Source of the DNA: Geovibrio ferrireducens
GTDB taxonomy: Bacteria; Chrysiogenota; Deferribacteres; Deferribacterales; Geovibrionaceae
DNA: 64,000 nt
Direction of reading: 5' to 3'
Assembly (NCBI RefSeq): GCF_026226615.1
Contig: NZ_JAJAPB010000015.1
Span: 1-64,000, forward strand
Within the stretch, counting starts at the first letter, position 1. Every line of letters starts with the position of its first letter. The notes under the pieces were generated by a model, which did not search any database, was not told the origin of the DNA, and saw only the letters and a program-made list of their open reading frames with translations. The position numbers were made by a program, and so were the translations under genes. Positions 51,691-61,195 of the stretch are shown piece after piece.

Positions 51691-51719
51691 TTGACAGTGA
51701 TGATGCGGTATGATAGACA
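51691..51719 (+). promoter_or_regulatory. Likely promoter of the nuo operon
   Basis: Perfect TTGACA (51691-51696) and a weak TAGACA (51714-51719), spacer 17, 33 bases before nuoA. TATGAT at 51709 is an alternative -10 but lacks a matching -35. Confidence 0.5.
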
Positions 51720-51752
51720 TTGCATACTGTATACAAAATACAGAGGTGTGGT

Positions 51753-52106
51753 ATGAATGAGTATTTGCCAGTCGCAATCCTTATGCTGATTGCAGGCGCG
51801 ATAGGCGCCATCATGATGTTTATGGGCGGTCTTATACGTCCGAAAAAGTACGATAAGGTTAAAAACTCCGTTTACGAATGCGGTATGCCGGAGTTCTCGG
51901 ATGCCAGAAAAAGGTACAACGTCAGGTTCTACATAGTCGCCCTGCTTTTTGTTCTCTTCGATGTAGAAATAGTGTTTCTTTATCCGTGGGCTGTCGCTTT
52001 CGGAGATATAGGGCTTTACGGGCTTGTCGCTATGTTCATGTTCCTGATAATTCTTGTCATCGGATTTCTGTATGAGTGGAAAAAAGGAGCTCTGGAATGG
52101 GTGTAA
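51753..52106 (+). CDS. nuoA: NADH-quinone oxidoreductase subunit A
   Basis: 117-residue membrane subunit. Three hydrophobic helices; [20 protein letters not shown] is the conserved loop with its Cys at the quinone-site side, and [17 protein letters not shown] is the second helix. Start ATG 51753 with GAGGTG upstream; a longer frame to 51720 runs through the promoter. First gene of the operon. Confidence 0.96.
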   Translation: MNEYLPVAILMLIAGAIGAIMMFMGGLIRPKKYDKVKNSVYECGMPEFSDARKRYNVRFYIVALLFVLFDVEIVFLYPWAVAFGDIGLYGLVAMFMFLIILVIGFLYEWKKGALEWV

Positions 52107-52573
52107 TGACGAATAAGCTGCCGGACAATGTTATCACCACAACGGTGGACAGTGTCATCAACTGGGGAAGAAAATCTTCCCTCTGGCCTGTGACTTTCGG
52201 CCTTGCCTGTTGTGCCATTGAGATGATGGCGACAGGCGCCGCCAAACACGACCTTGACAGGCTCGGTATCATCTTCCGTGCCACACCCCGTCAGGCAGAC
52301 GTGATGATAGTCGCAGGAACCGTTACCCGCAAGATGGCTCCCATCGTGCGCAAAGTGTGGGATCAGATGCCTGAGCCCAAATGGTGTATTGCAATGGGAA
52401 GCTGCGCAACAAGCGGCGGTATTTATGATACATACTCCACGGTTCAGGGTGTCGATGAGATTCTCCCCGTGGATTTTTACGTTCCCGGATGCCCTCCCAG
52501 ACCTGAGGCTCTGCTTGATGCTATTGTTGAGCTTCAGAAAAAAATCATGACAGAAAAAGTGGTAAGGAAATAG
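52097..52573 (+). CDS. nuoB: NADH-quinone oxidoreductase subunit B
   Basis: 158 residues. Carries the N2 cluster: [12 protein letters not shown] (tandem Cys), MGSCATSGG and [10 protein letters not shown]. Delivers electrons to quinone. ATG 52097 has GGAG seven bases upstream and overlaps the nuoA end by ten bases; ATG 52106 is the alternative. Confidence 0.96.
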   Translation: MGVMTNKLPDNVITTTVDSVINWGRKSSLWPVTFGLACCAIEMMATGAAKHDLDRLGIIFRATPRQADVMIVAGTVTRKMAPIVRKVWDQMPEPKWCIAMGSCATSGGIYDTYSTVQGVDEILPVDFYVPGCPPRPEALLDAIVELQKKIMTEKVVRK

Positions 52574-52582
52574 GGGGCGGCA

Positions 52583-53080
52583 ATGAATTTTACCGAATTA
52601 ACCACACAGCTTGAGCAGCTTTTCCCCGGCAAGCTGAACTGTTACACGCAGTTCGGCTGTAATTTTGTCAGGGTTAAGGATGATGCGGTTTATAAAAGCG
52701 TTCTCCGCGCGCTGAAAGAGAAGTTTTCCTTCAGGTACATGGTGGACGTTATCGCCACCCACTGGCCTAAAAAAGCAGACAAGTTTGAGGTCACAAACAA
52801 CCTCTACTCAATCGAGAACAAACTCAGGGTGTTTGTGAAGCTTTCAAGACCCGATCACGTCTTCCCCACGATTACTGATATATGGAAAGGCGCAGACCTT
52901 ATGGAGAGGGAAGAGTACGACCTTATGGGAATCGTATTCGAAGGTCACCCCGATCTGAGAAGAGTTCTTCTCCCCGACTTCTTCGAGGGGCACCCGCTCA
53001 GGAAAGACTTCCCTCTGAAAGAGAGGAAGTGGTTCAACAAGACTGACGAGCAGCGTCTCGGTATCAAGTTCACCAAATAA
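52583..53080 (+). CDS. nuoC: NADH-quinone oxidoreductase subunit C
   Basis: 165-residue peripheral-arm subunit. DLMGIVFEGHPDLRRVLLPD and GHPLRKDFPL are the conserved C-terminal motifs. Separate from nuoD here, unlike the fused nuoCD of enterobacteria. Confidence 0.95.
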   Translation: MNFTELTTQLEQLFPGKLNCYTQFGCNFVRVKDDAVYKSVLRALKEKFSFRYMVDVIATHWPKKADKFEVTNNLYSIENKLRVFVKLSRPDHVFPTITDIWKGADLMEREEYDLMGIVFEGHPDLRRVLLPDFFEGHPLRKDFPLKERKWFNKTDEQRLGIKFTK

Positions 53081-53096
53081 GGGGTTGGAGACGGTT

Positions 53097-54284
53097 ATGC
53101 AGAACATTAACAATAACGTAGCCGAAGTGGTTACCGTCAACATGGGACCCCAGCACCCCAGTACTCACGGGGTTCTGAGGCTTGTTGTCGATCTTGACGG
53201 CGAAACAATAGTAAACGTAACCCCTGATGTGGGTTATCTTCACAGGGGAACTGAAAAGCTTGCGGAAAACAGGACTTACCATCAGTTTATCCCCCTTACG
53301 GACAGGCTGGACTACCTTTCCCCCCTGTCCAACAACCTTGCGTACTGCCTTGCTGTAGAGAAGTTTTTCGGAGTGAAAATCCCCGAAAGAGCAGACTACA
53401 TGAGGGTTATGTACGCCGAACTCGCGCGTATAGCCAGCCACCTTGTGTGGATAGCAACCCACGCTCTTGACATAGGCGCGATGACTGTTTTCCTCTATGC
53501 CTTCCGCGAAAGGGAGCGTGTGCTTGATATGTTCGAGTGCGCCACAGGCCAGAGGATGACAAGCTCATGGATCAGAATCGGCGGCATTCGTGAAGATGCT
53601 CCTGAGGAGTTCTTCAAGCTTGCCAAATCCTTCGTTGATGAGTTTGACGGTTTCGTTGACCTTTATGAAAACCTCCTTACCAACAACAGGATATGGAAAA
53701 TGAGAACCATAGGCATCGGCGTTCTCAACGCTGACGATGCTCAGGACTACGGCACAAGCGGCCCCCTTATGAGAGGCGCAGGTCTTGACTTTGACCTCAG
53801 ACGTGACGAGCCGTACTGCTGTTATGACAAATTCAAGTTCGAAGTTCCCACTCAGCCGGAGGGGGATACTTACGCACGTTATAAAGTGAGAATGAAGGAG
53901 CTTCGTGAGGCAAACAAAATTGTTGCCCAGACTCTTGCATCTCTCCCCGAAGGACCCGTTATGACTGACGACCCCAGAGTGGCAATGCCCTCACATGAGG
54001 ACGTTTATGAAAGAATGGAGTCCCTCATCAGAAGGTTCTACCTGATCTCCAAAGGCTTCCGTCCTCCCAAGGGCGAGACGTATCAGGGAATCGAAGCTCC
54101 CAAAGGCGAGCTTGGCTTCTACATCGTCAGCGAAGGAGAGGAAAGACCCTACAGGCTTAAAATCCGTGCTCCTTCCTATGTGAACCTCGGCGTGCTTAAC
54201 CACATGGCCAAAGGTCACATGCTTGCCGACCTTGTTGCGATCATCGGTACAAACGATGTTGTTCTCGGCGAGATAGACAGGTAA
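53097..54284 (+). CDS. nuoD: NADH-quinone oxidoreductase subunit D
   Basis: 395-residue 49-kDa-type subunit at the quinone site. NMGPQHPSTHGVLRLVVDLD, GYLHRGTEKLAE and the C-terminal APSYVNLGVLNHMAKGHMLA with ATIGTNDVVLGEIDR-like ending are conserved. I choose ATG 53097 with GGAG six bases upstream over TTG 53085. Confidence 0.97.
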   Translation: MQNINNNVAEVVTVNMGPQHPSTHGVLRLVVDLDGETIVNVTPDVGYLHRGTEKLAENRTYHQFIPLTDRLDYLSPLSNNLAYCLAVEKFFGVKIPERADYMRVMYAELARIASHLVWIATHALDIGAMTVFLYAFRERERVLDMFECATGQRMTSSWIRIGGIREDAPEEFFKLAKSFVDEFDGFVDLYENLLTNNRIWKMRTIGIGVLNADDAQDYGTSGPLMRGAGLDFDLRRDEPYCCYDKFKFEVPTQPEGDTYARYKVRMKELREANKIVAQTLASLPEGPVMTDDPRVAMPSHEDVYERMESLIRRFYLISKGFRPPKGETYQGIEAPKGELGFYIVSEGEERPYRLKIRAPSYVNLGVLNHMAKGHMLADLVAIIGTNDVVLGEIDR

Positions 54285-54295
54285 GGGGGCGCGAT

Positions 54296-54820
54296 ATGGC
54301 GGAAGTTAAAGCGGTTGTGGAAGAGGTTCAGGAAAGAACCCCCGAAGAACTTGACTGGACTAAGTGCGATGCGATATGCGCCCAGTACGCAGGTGCAAAA
54401 GGCGCTACAATCCCCGTGCTCCAGAAGGTTCAGGATGCCTACGGCTATCTTTATAAAGAAGTTGTGGAGAGAGTGGCTGAAAACCTCAACATCTCCTCAC
54501 ACACCCTGTACGGCGTAATCACCTTTTACGCGCAGTTCTACACCAAACCCAGAGGCAAATATGTCATCAGGGTTTGCAGAGGTACGGCTTGCCACGTTAA
54601 GGGTTCCGGAAGGATCTCCGAAGTTGTTTTCGAGGAATTCGGAATCAGAAACGGAGAAACCGATGAAGCCAAACTCTTCACCCTTGAAGAAGTTTCATGC
54701 ATCGGAGCCTGCGGAATGGCTCCTGTTATTATGATAAACGATAAAACTCACGGTAACCTCACGCCGGAGGAATCCAGGAAGATATTCAGGGATTATGCCT
54801 CCGGTAAGATGGAAGCGTAG
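54296..54820 (+). CDS. nuoE: NADH-quinone oxidoreductase subunit E
   Basis: 174-residue thioredoxin-fold [2Fe-2S] subunit. All four ligands are present: VCRGTACHVKG (Cx4C) and VSCIGACGMAP (Cx3C). Holds cluster N1a beside NuoF. GGGGGC precedes the ATG by six bases. Confidence 0.96.
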   Translation: MAEVKAVVEEVQERTPEELDWTKCDAICAQYAGAKGATIPVLQKVQDAYGYLYKEVVERVAENLNISSHTLYGVITFYAQFYTKPRGKYVIRVCRGTACHVKGSGRISEVVFEEFGIRNGETDEAKLFTLEEVSCIGACGMAPVIMINDKTHGNLTPEESRKIFRDYASGKMEA

Positions 54821-54829
54821 GGACAGGCT

Positions 54830-56620
54830 ATGAGCGAGTATAAAGTCGAACAGATAGAAGTACACGTGTGTATGGGAACCGCAGGAGTCGCCTCCGGCGG
54901 TGATGCCGTTATGGCAGCCCTTAACAGTGAGTTTGAAAAACGCGGCCTGGTAAACACCGATGTCAAGGAGCGCAACTGCAAAGCCAAACAGACAGGCTGC
55001 AGGGGTCTCTGTGCCAGAGATGTTCTTATCGACGTGTATATCCCCGGAAAGGGGCCTATAACTTACGAACACGTGACGGCGGAAATGGTTCCCACAATAA
55101 TCGAGGAGCACATCATAGGCGGTGAAGTTGTCACCAAATGGGCTGCCAAGAAGGACTATTTCGAATTTTACGATAAACAGAAGCGCTATGTTCTCAATGA
55201 CTGCGGAAAAGTTGACCCCGACAGCCTTGAGGACTATATAGCCCACGGCGGTTATGACGCTCTTAAAAAATCTCTGAAAATGACCTCCGAAGAGGTTATT
55301 GACGAAGTTAAAAAGTCCGGCCTCAGAGGCAGGGGGGGCGGCGGTTTCCCCACAGGGCTTAAATGGACATTCTGCCGCAATTCTCCGGGAGATCTCAAAT
55401 ATCTTATCTGCAATGCGGATGAGGGTGACCCCGGCGCGTTCATGGACAGATCAATCATTGAGGGCAACCCCCACGCTGTTATAGAGGGCATGCTGATAGC
55501 AGCTTATGCGATAGGCTGCACAGAAGGCTACATCTACTGCCGCGCGGAATACCCCCTTGCGATCAAAAGGGTTAAAAAAGCCCTCATAGATGCGGAAAAA
55601 GCAGGCTACCTCGGCGACAACGTTCTCGGAAGCGGCTTTGAGTTTCACCTCAAGCTGAAAGAGGGAGCGGGCGCATTCGTCTGCGGTGAGGAAACGGCTC
55701 TCATCGCCTCCATCGAAGGTGAAAGGGGAATGCCCAGATCCAGACCGCCCTTCCCCGCTGTGAAAGGTCTCTGGCAGAAACCCTCAAACGTTAACAACGT
55801 TGAGACATTCGCCAACCTTCCCGTTATCATCCTTCACGGGGCTGAGTGGTACGCAAACATCGGAACAGAGAAGTCCAAGGGAACAAAAATCTTCGCCCTT
55901 TCAGGCAAGGTTAAGTCCACAGGGCTCATCGAGGTTCCCATGGGGATTACCGTGCGTGAGCTCATTTTCGAGGTCGGCGGCGGCATTCCCAAGAAAAGAA
56001 AGTTCAAAGCGGTTCAGCTCGGCGGCCCCTCAGGCGGGTGTCTGACTGAAGCACACCTTGATACAAAGATCGACTACGACTCGCTCATCGCCGCAGGTGC
56101 GATGATGGGCTCCGGAGGAGTGGTTGTTCTTGATGAAACCAACTGTATGGTGAACGTTGCTCAGTTCTTCCTTACCTTCACACAGAGGGAGTCATGCGGA
56201 AAATGCATCCCCTGCCGTGTGGGAACCAAAACCATGCTGGACATCCTCGACAGGATAACATCCGGCAAGGGAAAGGAAGGCGATATCGAAAGGCTGGAAT
56301 CCCTGGCCAGCGATATTAAAATCGCGTCACTCTGCGGTCTCGGACAAACGGCTCCCAACCCTATTCTTACCACAATCAGGTATTTCAGGGATGAGTACGA
56401 GGCGCACATCTTCAAACAGAAATGCCCCGCAAGGGAATGCCCTGAGCTCATCGAGTTCGTGGTTGTGGATGAAAGATGCAAAAAATGCGGTATCTGCAAA
56501 AAGGTCTGCCCGGTTGATGCTATCACGTGGGAGAAGGGACAGTTTGCATACATCGATAAGGCTAAGTGCGTTAAGTGCCGTGAGTGCATAGTGAACTGCC
56601 CGTTCAACTCAATAGATTAA
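54830..56620 (+). CDS. nuoF: NADH-quinone oxidoreductase subunit F, long form with extra ferredoxin domains
   Basis: 596 residues, longer than the usual 430 or so. Residues 1-90 are a thioredoxin-like [2Fe-2S] domain with C14, C50, C57 and C61, but Gly19 sits at the second-ligand position. The core has the NADH/FMN site (GLRGRGGGGFPTGLKW, CNADEGDPGAFMDRS) and N3 cluster ESCGKCIPCRVGT. The last 70 residues are a 2[4Fe-4S] ferredoxin (CKKCGICKKVCP, CVKCRECIVNCP). This layout resembles HydB/HndC-type subunits of bifurcating enzymes, but here it is within a complete nuo operon with a separate nuoE. Confidence 0.95.
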   Translation: MSEYKVEQIEVHVCMGTAGVASGGDAVMAALNSEFEKRGLVNTDVKERNCKAKQTGCRGLCARDVLIDVYIPGKGPITYEHVTAEMVPTIIEEHIIGGEVVTKWAAKKDYFEFYDKQKRYVLNDCGKVDPDSLEDYIAHGGYDALKKSLKMTSEEVIDEVKKSGLRGRGGGGFPTGLKWTFCRNSPGDLKYLICNADEGDPGAFMDRSIIEGNPHAVIEGMLIAAYAIGCTEGYIYCRAEYPLAIKRVKKALIDAEKAGYLGDNVLGSGFEFHLKLKEGAGAFVCGEETALIASIEGERGMPRSRPPFPAVKGLWQKPSNVNNVETFANLPVIILHGAEWYANIGTEKSKGTKIFALSGKVKSTGLIEVPMGITVRELIFEVGGGIPKKRKFKAVQLGGPSGGCLTEAHLDTKIDYDSLIAAGAMMGSGGVVVLDETNCMVNVAQFFLTFTQRESCGKCIPCRVGTKTMLDILDRITSGKGKEGDIERLESLASDIKIASLCGLGQTAPNPILTTIRYFRDEYEAHIFKQKCPARECPELIEFVVVDERCKKCGICKKVCPVDAITWEKGQFAYIDKAKCVKCRECIVNCPFNSID

Positions 56621-56625
56621 GGGAT

Positions 56626-58881
56626 ATGGATATGCAGATGGTAACCTTGAAAATAGACGGAATACAGGTTGAGGTGCCGAAGGATTACACAATCCTTCAG
56701 GCGGCGGAAAAGGCCGGGGTGCATATCCCCGTTCTCTGCCACGATGCGCGCCTGAACCCCTTCGGTGCATGCAGGGTGTGTCTTATCGAGGCTGTGGGCA
56801 ACCCCAGAATGATGACGGCGTGCACAACGCCCGTCGCCCCCGATATGGACATTCTCACCAACACCGAAAAGCTCCAGAGGATCAGGAAAACTGTGATTGA
56901 GCTTCTGCTTGTGAACCACCCCCTTGAGTGCCCCGTGTGCGATAAGGGCGGCGAGTGTACGCTTCAGGATCTCACTTACGAGGTCGGCCTCACTAAGGTG
57001 CGTTTTGATGCCAAGCCCGCAGATACTCCCGTTGACCACACCAACCCCTTTATAGAAAGGGATGTGGACAGATGCGTACTCTGCGGACGCTGCGTAAGGA
57101 TATGCGACGAAGTGGTGAACATACAGGCGATAAGCTTCATAAACCGCGGTATGGAAACCATGATCGGAACAGCCTTCGATCAGCCATGGAACTGCGAATT
57201 CTGCGGACAGTGCATAAGCGTCTGCCCTGTGGGTTCGCTCAACAACAGAGTTTATCTCTTCAAAAACAGACCGTGGAACCTTGAAAAAACAGATTCCGTA
57301 TGCGGTCTCTGCGGCTGCGGCTGCTACATAGAGCTTGAAACCGAAGGCAGCGAGCTTTACAGAATGGGCGAGCTCCCCGAAAAGGGCGCAAACCACGGCA
57401 ATCTCTGCGCGAAGGGCAGGTTCGGGTTCGAATTTGTCAACAGCGTGAAGCGCGAAACCTCAGCAAAAGTCAAATCAGCGGGAGAACTCGCTGTTGCCGA
57501 CTTCGATCAGGCTGTTGTGACGATTGCTGAAAAAGTGAAGAGCATTAAAGCTCAGCACGGCGCTGACTCAGTTGCGGTTCTCGTTTCACCGAGACTGACA
57601 AACGAGGAGGCCTTCCTCGCGAACAAGCTGGCTAAGGAAGTTATCGGAACAGGCGGCATGTTTGCCCTTGAACCGCACACATCGCTTCCTGAGGCAACAT
57701 ACGCTGATATAGAAACAAGCGACGCAGTTGCTGTTCTCAACATAGACGTAACCGAAGCCAACCCCATTCTCGGTCTCGCGGTGAGAGCCGCCGGGAGAAA
57801 GAACGAGGCTCCGCTTTATGTCTTCTACCCCTCCGAAACCGCACTGAAAAGGGTGATCGAAAAACAGTTCACCGGAACTCCGGATGAGGTTTACGCCAGC
57901 ATGACAAGGCTTGTTGAGGGGCAGGGGGAAGAGGCCGCAGTGCTTGAGGTTCTCAAAAAGGCCGAGAAGCCTGTTGCCGTTTACAACCCTTATAACAAAG
58001 CGGATCTCTGGTTTGTTTCAGAACTGAAAAAACAGGTTCCCGCACTTAAGCTTGCCGCGGCAAGGGCTAAGGCAAACTCACAGGGTGTCGTTGATATGGG
58101 CGCTCTGGATGCTGCGAAGCTGAAAGAAGGAATACAGAACAAAACAATAAAGGCTCTCATTTGCTTCGGTGAAAACCCCGCTGTGAGAACAGGCTGGGCG
58201 GATCTTTCACTGGATTCCCTTGAACTTCTCGCTGTTACGGATCCTTTCATGAGCGAAACCGCTAAGAAAGCTTCCGTGTACATCCCCGTTGCGACATACG
58301 CGGAGAAGGACGGCAGCTTCACCAGCCTTGAAGGAAGGGTTCAGTCGGTTAATAAGGCGCTCTGCAAAGGGCTTAAAACCGATGCCGAGGTCATATCCGC
58401 TCTGGCGGAAAGGCTCGGCGGCAGACTGACTTCCTGCTCATGCGAGGCGAGAGAGCTTATCCGCAAAGAGGTTCCCCTTTACAAAGACGCTGACTTTGAC
58501 GGCGGCCTTATCAGCTACCCCTATGCGGTAAAAGGCGAATTCGAAAAGCCTGCGAAAGCGGCTGCGGGAGAGGGCACACACTACCTCTACCCCTCATCGC
58601 TCAGACTTCATTCAGGCTCATACACCAGATGGTCTCCCGACCTCGCCAAAGTTTACGGCGAAGCCAAGCTTGAGATTTCCCCCGCTGATGCGGAGGCTCT
58701 CGGTCTCGGTGACGGAGCGGCGGTGAGCGTGAGCGCTGCGGGAATCACGAAGACTTTCAAGGTTCATGTGGAAAAACACATAACGAAAGGCTGCGTTGCC
58801 CTGCCTGAGGACTATGCCGACACGGCTGTGATCTTCAGCAACGGCAGATACCCGAAAGTGACTCTGGGTAAAAAAGGTTGA
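56626..58881 (+). CDS. nuoG: NADH-quinone oxidoreductase subunit G
   Basis: About 751 residues. N-terminal [2Fe-2S] ligands CHDARLNPFGACRVCL, then HPLECPVCDKGGEC, two [4Fe-4S] motifs (CVLCGRCVRICDEV, CEFCGQCISVCP), and CGLCGCGCYIEL opening a molybdopterin-type domain without a molybdenum site. The end is a molybdopterin dinucleotide-binding-like fold. Start either 56626 or 56632. Electron wire from FMN to NuoB. Confidence 0.95.
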   Translation: MDMQMVTLKIDGIQVEVPKDYTILQAAEKAGVHIPVLCHDARLNPFGACRVCLIEAVGNPRMMTACTTPVAPDMDILTNTEKLQRIRKTVIELLLVNHPLECPVCDKGGECTLQDLTYEVGLTKVRFDAKPADTPVDHTNPFIERDVDRCVLCGRCVRICDEVVNIQAISFINRGMETMIGTAFDQPWNCEFCGQCISVCPVGSLNNRVYLFKNRPWNLEKTDSVCGLCGCGCYIELETEGSELYRMGELPEKGANHGNLCAKGRFGFEFVNSVKRETSAKVKSAGELAVADFDQAVVTIAEKVKSIKAQHGADSVAVLVSPRLTNEEAFLANKLAKEVIGTGGMFALEPHTSLPEATYADIETSDAVAVLNIDVTEANPILGLAVRAAGRKNEAPLYVFYPSETALKRVIEKQFTGTPDEVYASMTRLVEGQGEEAAVLEVLKKAEKPVAVYNPYNKADLWFVSELKKQVPALKLAAARAKANSQGVVDMGALDAAKLKEGIQNKTIKALICFGENPAVRTGWADLSLDSLELLAVTDPFMSETAKKASVYIPVATYAEKDGSFTSLEGRVQSVNKALCKGLKTDAEVISALAERLGGRLTSCSCEARELIRKEVPLYKDADFDGGLISYPYAVKGEFEKPAKAAAGEGTHYLYPSSLRLHSGSYTRWSPDLAKVYGEAKLEISPADAEALGLGDGAAVSVSAAGITKTFKVHVEKHITKGCVALPEDYADTAVIFSNGRYPKVTLGKKG

Positions 58882-58910
58882 AAGACATTAAAGATATATG
58901 AGGTAGAGGA

Positions 58911-59894
58911 ATGTTGCTCCCTATAGTTTTCACAATAATCAAGATACTGATCATTGTAACTGTAATCCTCCTCGCAGTGGCATACATGACGTATGCCGAG
59001 CGTAAGGTTATAGGTGCAATGCAGGTGCGTCTTGGGCCGATGCATACCGGACCTTACGGTCTTCTTCAGCCCATCGCGGACGCGGTGAAGCTGATCGCAA
59101 AGGAAGACCTTACGCCCGATATGGTTGACAGACCGGTATTCATCCTGGCACCCCTGCTTACGATGGTTCCGGCACTGGCAGGATTTGCCGTTATTCCCTT
59201 CGCCGATAACTTCACCATGTTCGGCATGGAGATAAAGCCCTATATAACAGACCTTAACATCGGTCTTCTTTATGTTCTGGCTATTTCTTCCGTGGGCACT
59301 TACGGCGTTATCATGTCCGGCTGGGCTTCAAACTCAAAATACGCCCTCCTCGGCAGCTTGCGTTCTTCGGCTCAGGTTCTGAGCTACGAAACAGCAATGG
59401 GGCTTGCCCTTGTGGCGCCTGTTCTTCTGGCAGGTTCTCTCTCTCTCAGGGAGATAACCCTCGCTCAGTCAGGCATGTGGTTTGTTGTTCCGCAGATAGT
59501 GGCTTTCATGGTTTACCTTATAGCCGCCATCGCAGAAACAAACAGAGCACCCTTCGACCTTGCAGAAGCTGAGACCGAAATCGTTGCGGGTTTCCATGTG
59601 GAATACTCCTCAATGAAGTTCGCCCTCTTCTTCCTCGGCGAATACGCAAATATGTACCTTGTTTCCACAATCGCCGTTGTTATGTTCCTCGGCGGATGGA
59701 ACGGCCCCTTCCTGCCTCCTCTGGTCTGGTTCGTGCTCAAGGTTCTGTTCATTATGTTTATCTTCCTCTGGCTGAGAGCCACTCTCCCCAGACTCCGCTT
59801 TGACCAGCTTATGAGTCTCGGCTGGAAGGTACTTATACCGATTGCCCTTGCCAACCTTATGATAACGGCAATCGTGGTTCACATTGTCAGGTAG
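58911..59894 (+). CDS. nuoH: NADH-quinone oxidoreductase subunit H
   Basis: 327-residue membrane subunit forming the quinone channel. VAYMTYAERKVIGAMQVRLG and GLLQPIADAVKLIAKED are the conserved N-terminal loops; ETNRAPFDLAEAETEIVAGF near 208 is the acidic signature. About eight helices. GAGG precedes the ATG. Confidence 0.97.
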   Translation: MLLPIVFTIIKILIIVTVILLAVAYMTYAERKVIGAMQVRLGPMHTGPYGLLQPIADAVKLIAKEDLTPDMVDRPVFILAPLLTMVPALAGFAVIPFADNFTMFGMEIKPYITDLNIGLLYVLAISSVGTYGVIMSGWASNSKYALLGSLRSSAQVLSYETAMGLALVAPVLLAGSLSLREITLAQSGMWFVVPQIVAFMVYLIAAIAETNRAPFDLAEAETEIVAGFHVEYSSMKFALFFLGEYANMYLVSTIAVVMFLGGWNGPFLPPLVWFVLKVLFIMFIFLWLRATLPRLRFDQLMSLGWKVLIPIALANLMITAIVVHIVR

Positions 59895-59903
59895 GGGTGA
59901 AGC

Positions 59904-60371
59904 ATGAAAAATATATTCGATACTCTGCTCTTAACTGAAATTTTTCAGGGTCTTGGAATTACCCTGAAACATTTGTTCAAGAAGAAGGTAACGTACAAAT
60001 ACCCTTATGAGGATACCCCGGTATTCCCCAGATTCAGGGGTGTTCAGTACATTAAAACCCATGAAAACGGCGCTACCAAATGTGTCGGCTGCTACCTCTG
60101 TCAGAAGGTATGCCCTTCCGAGTGCATACACATAGTGACAGACTGCGGACCGAACGGCGAAAGGCTTATCCGTAAATACGAGCTGGATCTTTCCCGCTGC
60201 ATTTACTGCGGTTTCTGCGAAGAGGCATGCCCGGTTGACGCGGTTCACATGGGGCGCAACTATCACACAACAGACTCAACCAGAGACAATTATGTGATAA
60301 ACATGAAAACTCTTTCTGAAAACTACAAAAAGGAACTGGCTGACGCACAGGCTAAAGGAGAGCAGTTATGA
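59904..60371 (+). CDS. nuoI: NADH-quinone oxidoreductase subunit I
   Basis: 155-residue ferredoxin-like subunit with CVGCYLCQKVCPSEC and CIYCGFCEEACPVDA, clusters N6a and N6b. The N-terminal amphipathic helix (GITLKHLFKK) contacts NuoH. Its stop overlaps nuoJ by four bases. Confidence 0.97.
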   Translation: MKNIFDTLLLTEIFQGLGITLKHLFKKKVTYKYPYEDTPVFPRFRGVQYIKTHENGATKCVGCYLCQKVCPSECIHIVTDCGPNGERLIRKYELDLSRCIYCGFCEEACPVDAVHMGRNYHTTDSTRDNYVINMKTLSENYKKELADAQAKGEQL

Positions 60372-60871
60372 TGGCGCAAATTGCATTTTACATTCTTGCG
60401 GGTTTGGCCGTGGTTTCAGCTCTCGGTGTCATCACACGTGAGAACCCCGTTCACTCGGCTCTCTGGATGCTCCTTACGTTTTTCAGCGTTGCGGGAATCT
60501 TTGTTCAGCTCGGTGCGGAATTCGTTGCGGCGATTCAGGTTCTCGTCTACGCAGGCGCGATTCTGGTTCTGTATCTCTTTGTGGTTATGCTGCTTAACCC
60601 CCGTTCGGGCGGTTTCATCAGGATGCCCGCGAAATACATAATCGGCTCGGCTGTTTCGGTTGTGGTCTTCTTTCAGATCGCTATCACAATCTGGAGCTCC
60701 GGAGTCTTCAAAAACGGCGCTATCGGACCGCTTCCCTACGTAGAAGGCATGAACAACGTCAGGGCATACGGAAACGTACTGTTCACAAAGTATCTGGTAC
60801 CCTTTGAAATCGCTTCCATACTTCTTCTTGTTGCGATGATCGGTGCCATCGTAATAGCAAGAAAGGACTAG
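60368..60871 (+). CDS. nuoJ: NADH-quinone oxidoreductase subunit J
   Basis: 167-residue membrane subunit with five hydrophobic helices. The conserved ITRENPVHSALWMLLTFFS and LVYAGAILVLYLFVVMLL are present. Part of the proton channel region between NuoH and NuoK. Starts ATGATGGC, overlapping nuoI by four bases. Confidence 0.96.
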   Translation: MMAQIAFYILAGLAVVSALGVITRENPVHSALWMLLTFFSVAGIFVQLGAEFVAAIQVLVYAGAILVLYLFVVMLLNPRSGGFIRMPAKYIIGSAVSVVVFFQIAITIWSSGVFKNGAIGPLPYVEGMNNVRAYGNVLFTKYLVPFEIASILLLVAMIGAIVIARKD

Positions 60872-60880
60872 GAGGGGACT

Positions 60881-61186
60881 ATGGAATTGACGCTGGCTCA
60901 TTACCTTATACTCAGCGCGGTTATATTCGCCCTTGGAATGGCAGGGGTTCTGATAAGGAAAAACCTCATCGTTATGTTCATGTCGCTTGAGCTTATGCTT
61001 AACGCGGTGAACATCAACCTCGCTGCTTTTTCCAACTATCTGCAGGATATGACCGGACAGATTTTCATAGTCTTCGTCATGGCGGTGGCCGCTGCCGAAG
61101 CTGCAGTGGGACTCGCGCTCATTATCAGTCTGTTCAGAAACAAACAGACTATTAATGCCGAAGAACTTAATATCATGAGAGGATAG
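60881..61186 (+). CDS. nuoK: NADH-quinone oxidoreductase subunit K
   Basis: 101 residues, three membrane helices, with the two buried acids of the proton path in [13 protein letters not shown] and [18 protein letters not shown] six bases before the ATG. Confidence 0.97.
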   Translation: MELTLAHYLILSAVIFALGMAGVLIRKNLIVMFMSLELMLNAVNINLAAFSNYLQDMTGQIFIVFVMAVAAAEAAVGLALIISLFRNKQTINAEELNIMRG

Positions 61187-61195
61187 GGGTAGGAT

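Noticed and set aside
56617-57396. Minus-strand 259-codon frame opposite nuoG
   Set aside because: Overlaps the Fe-S motif region of nuoG; no independent motif.
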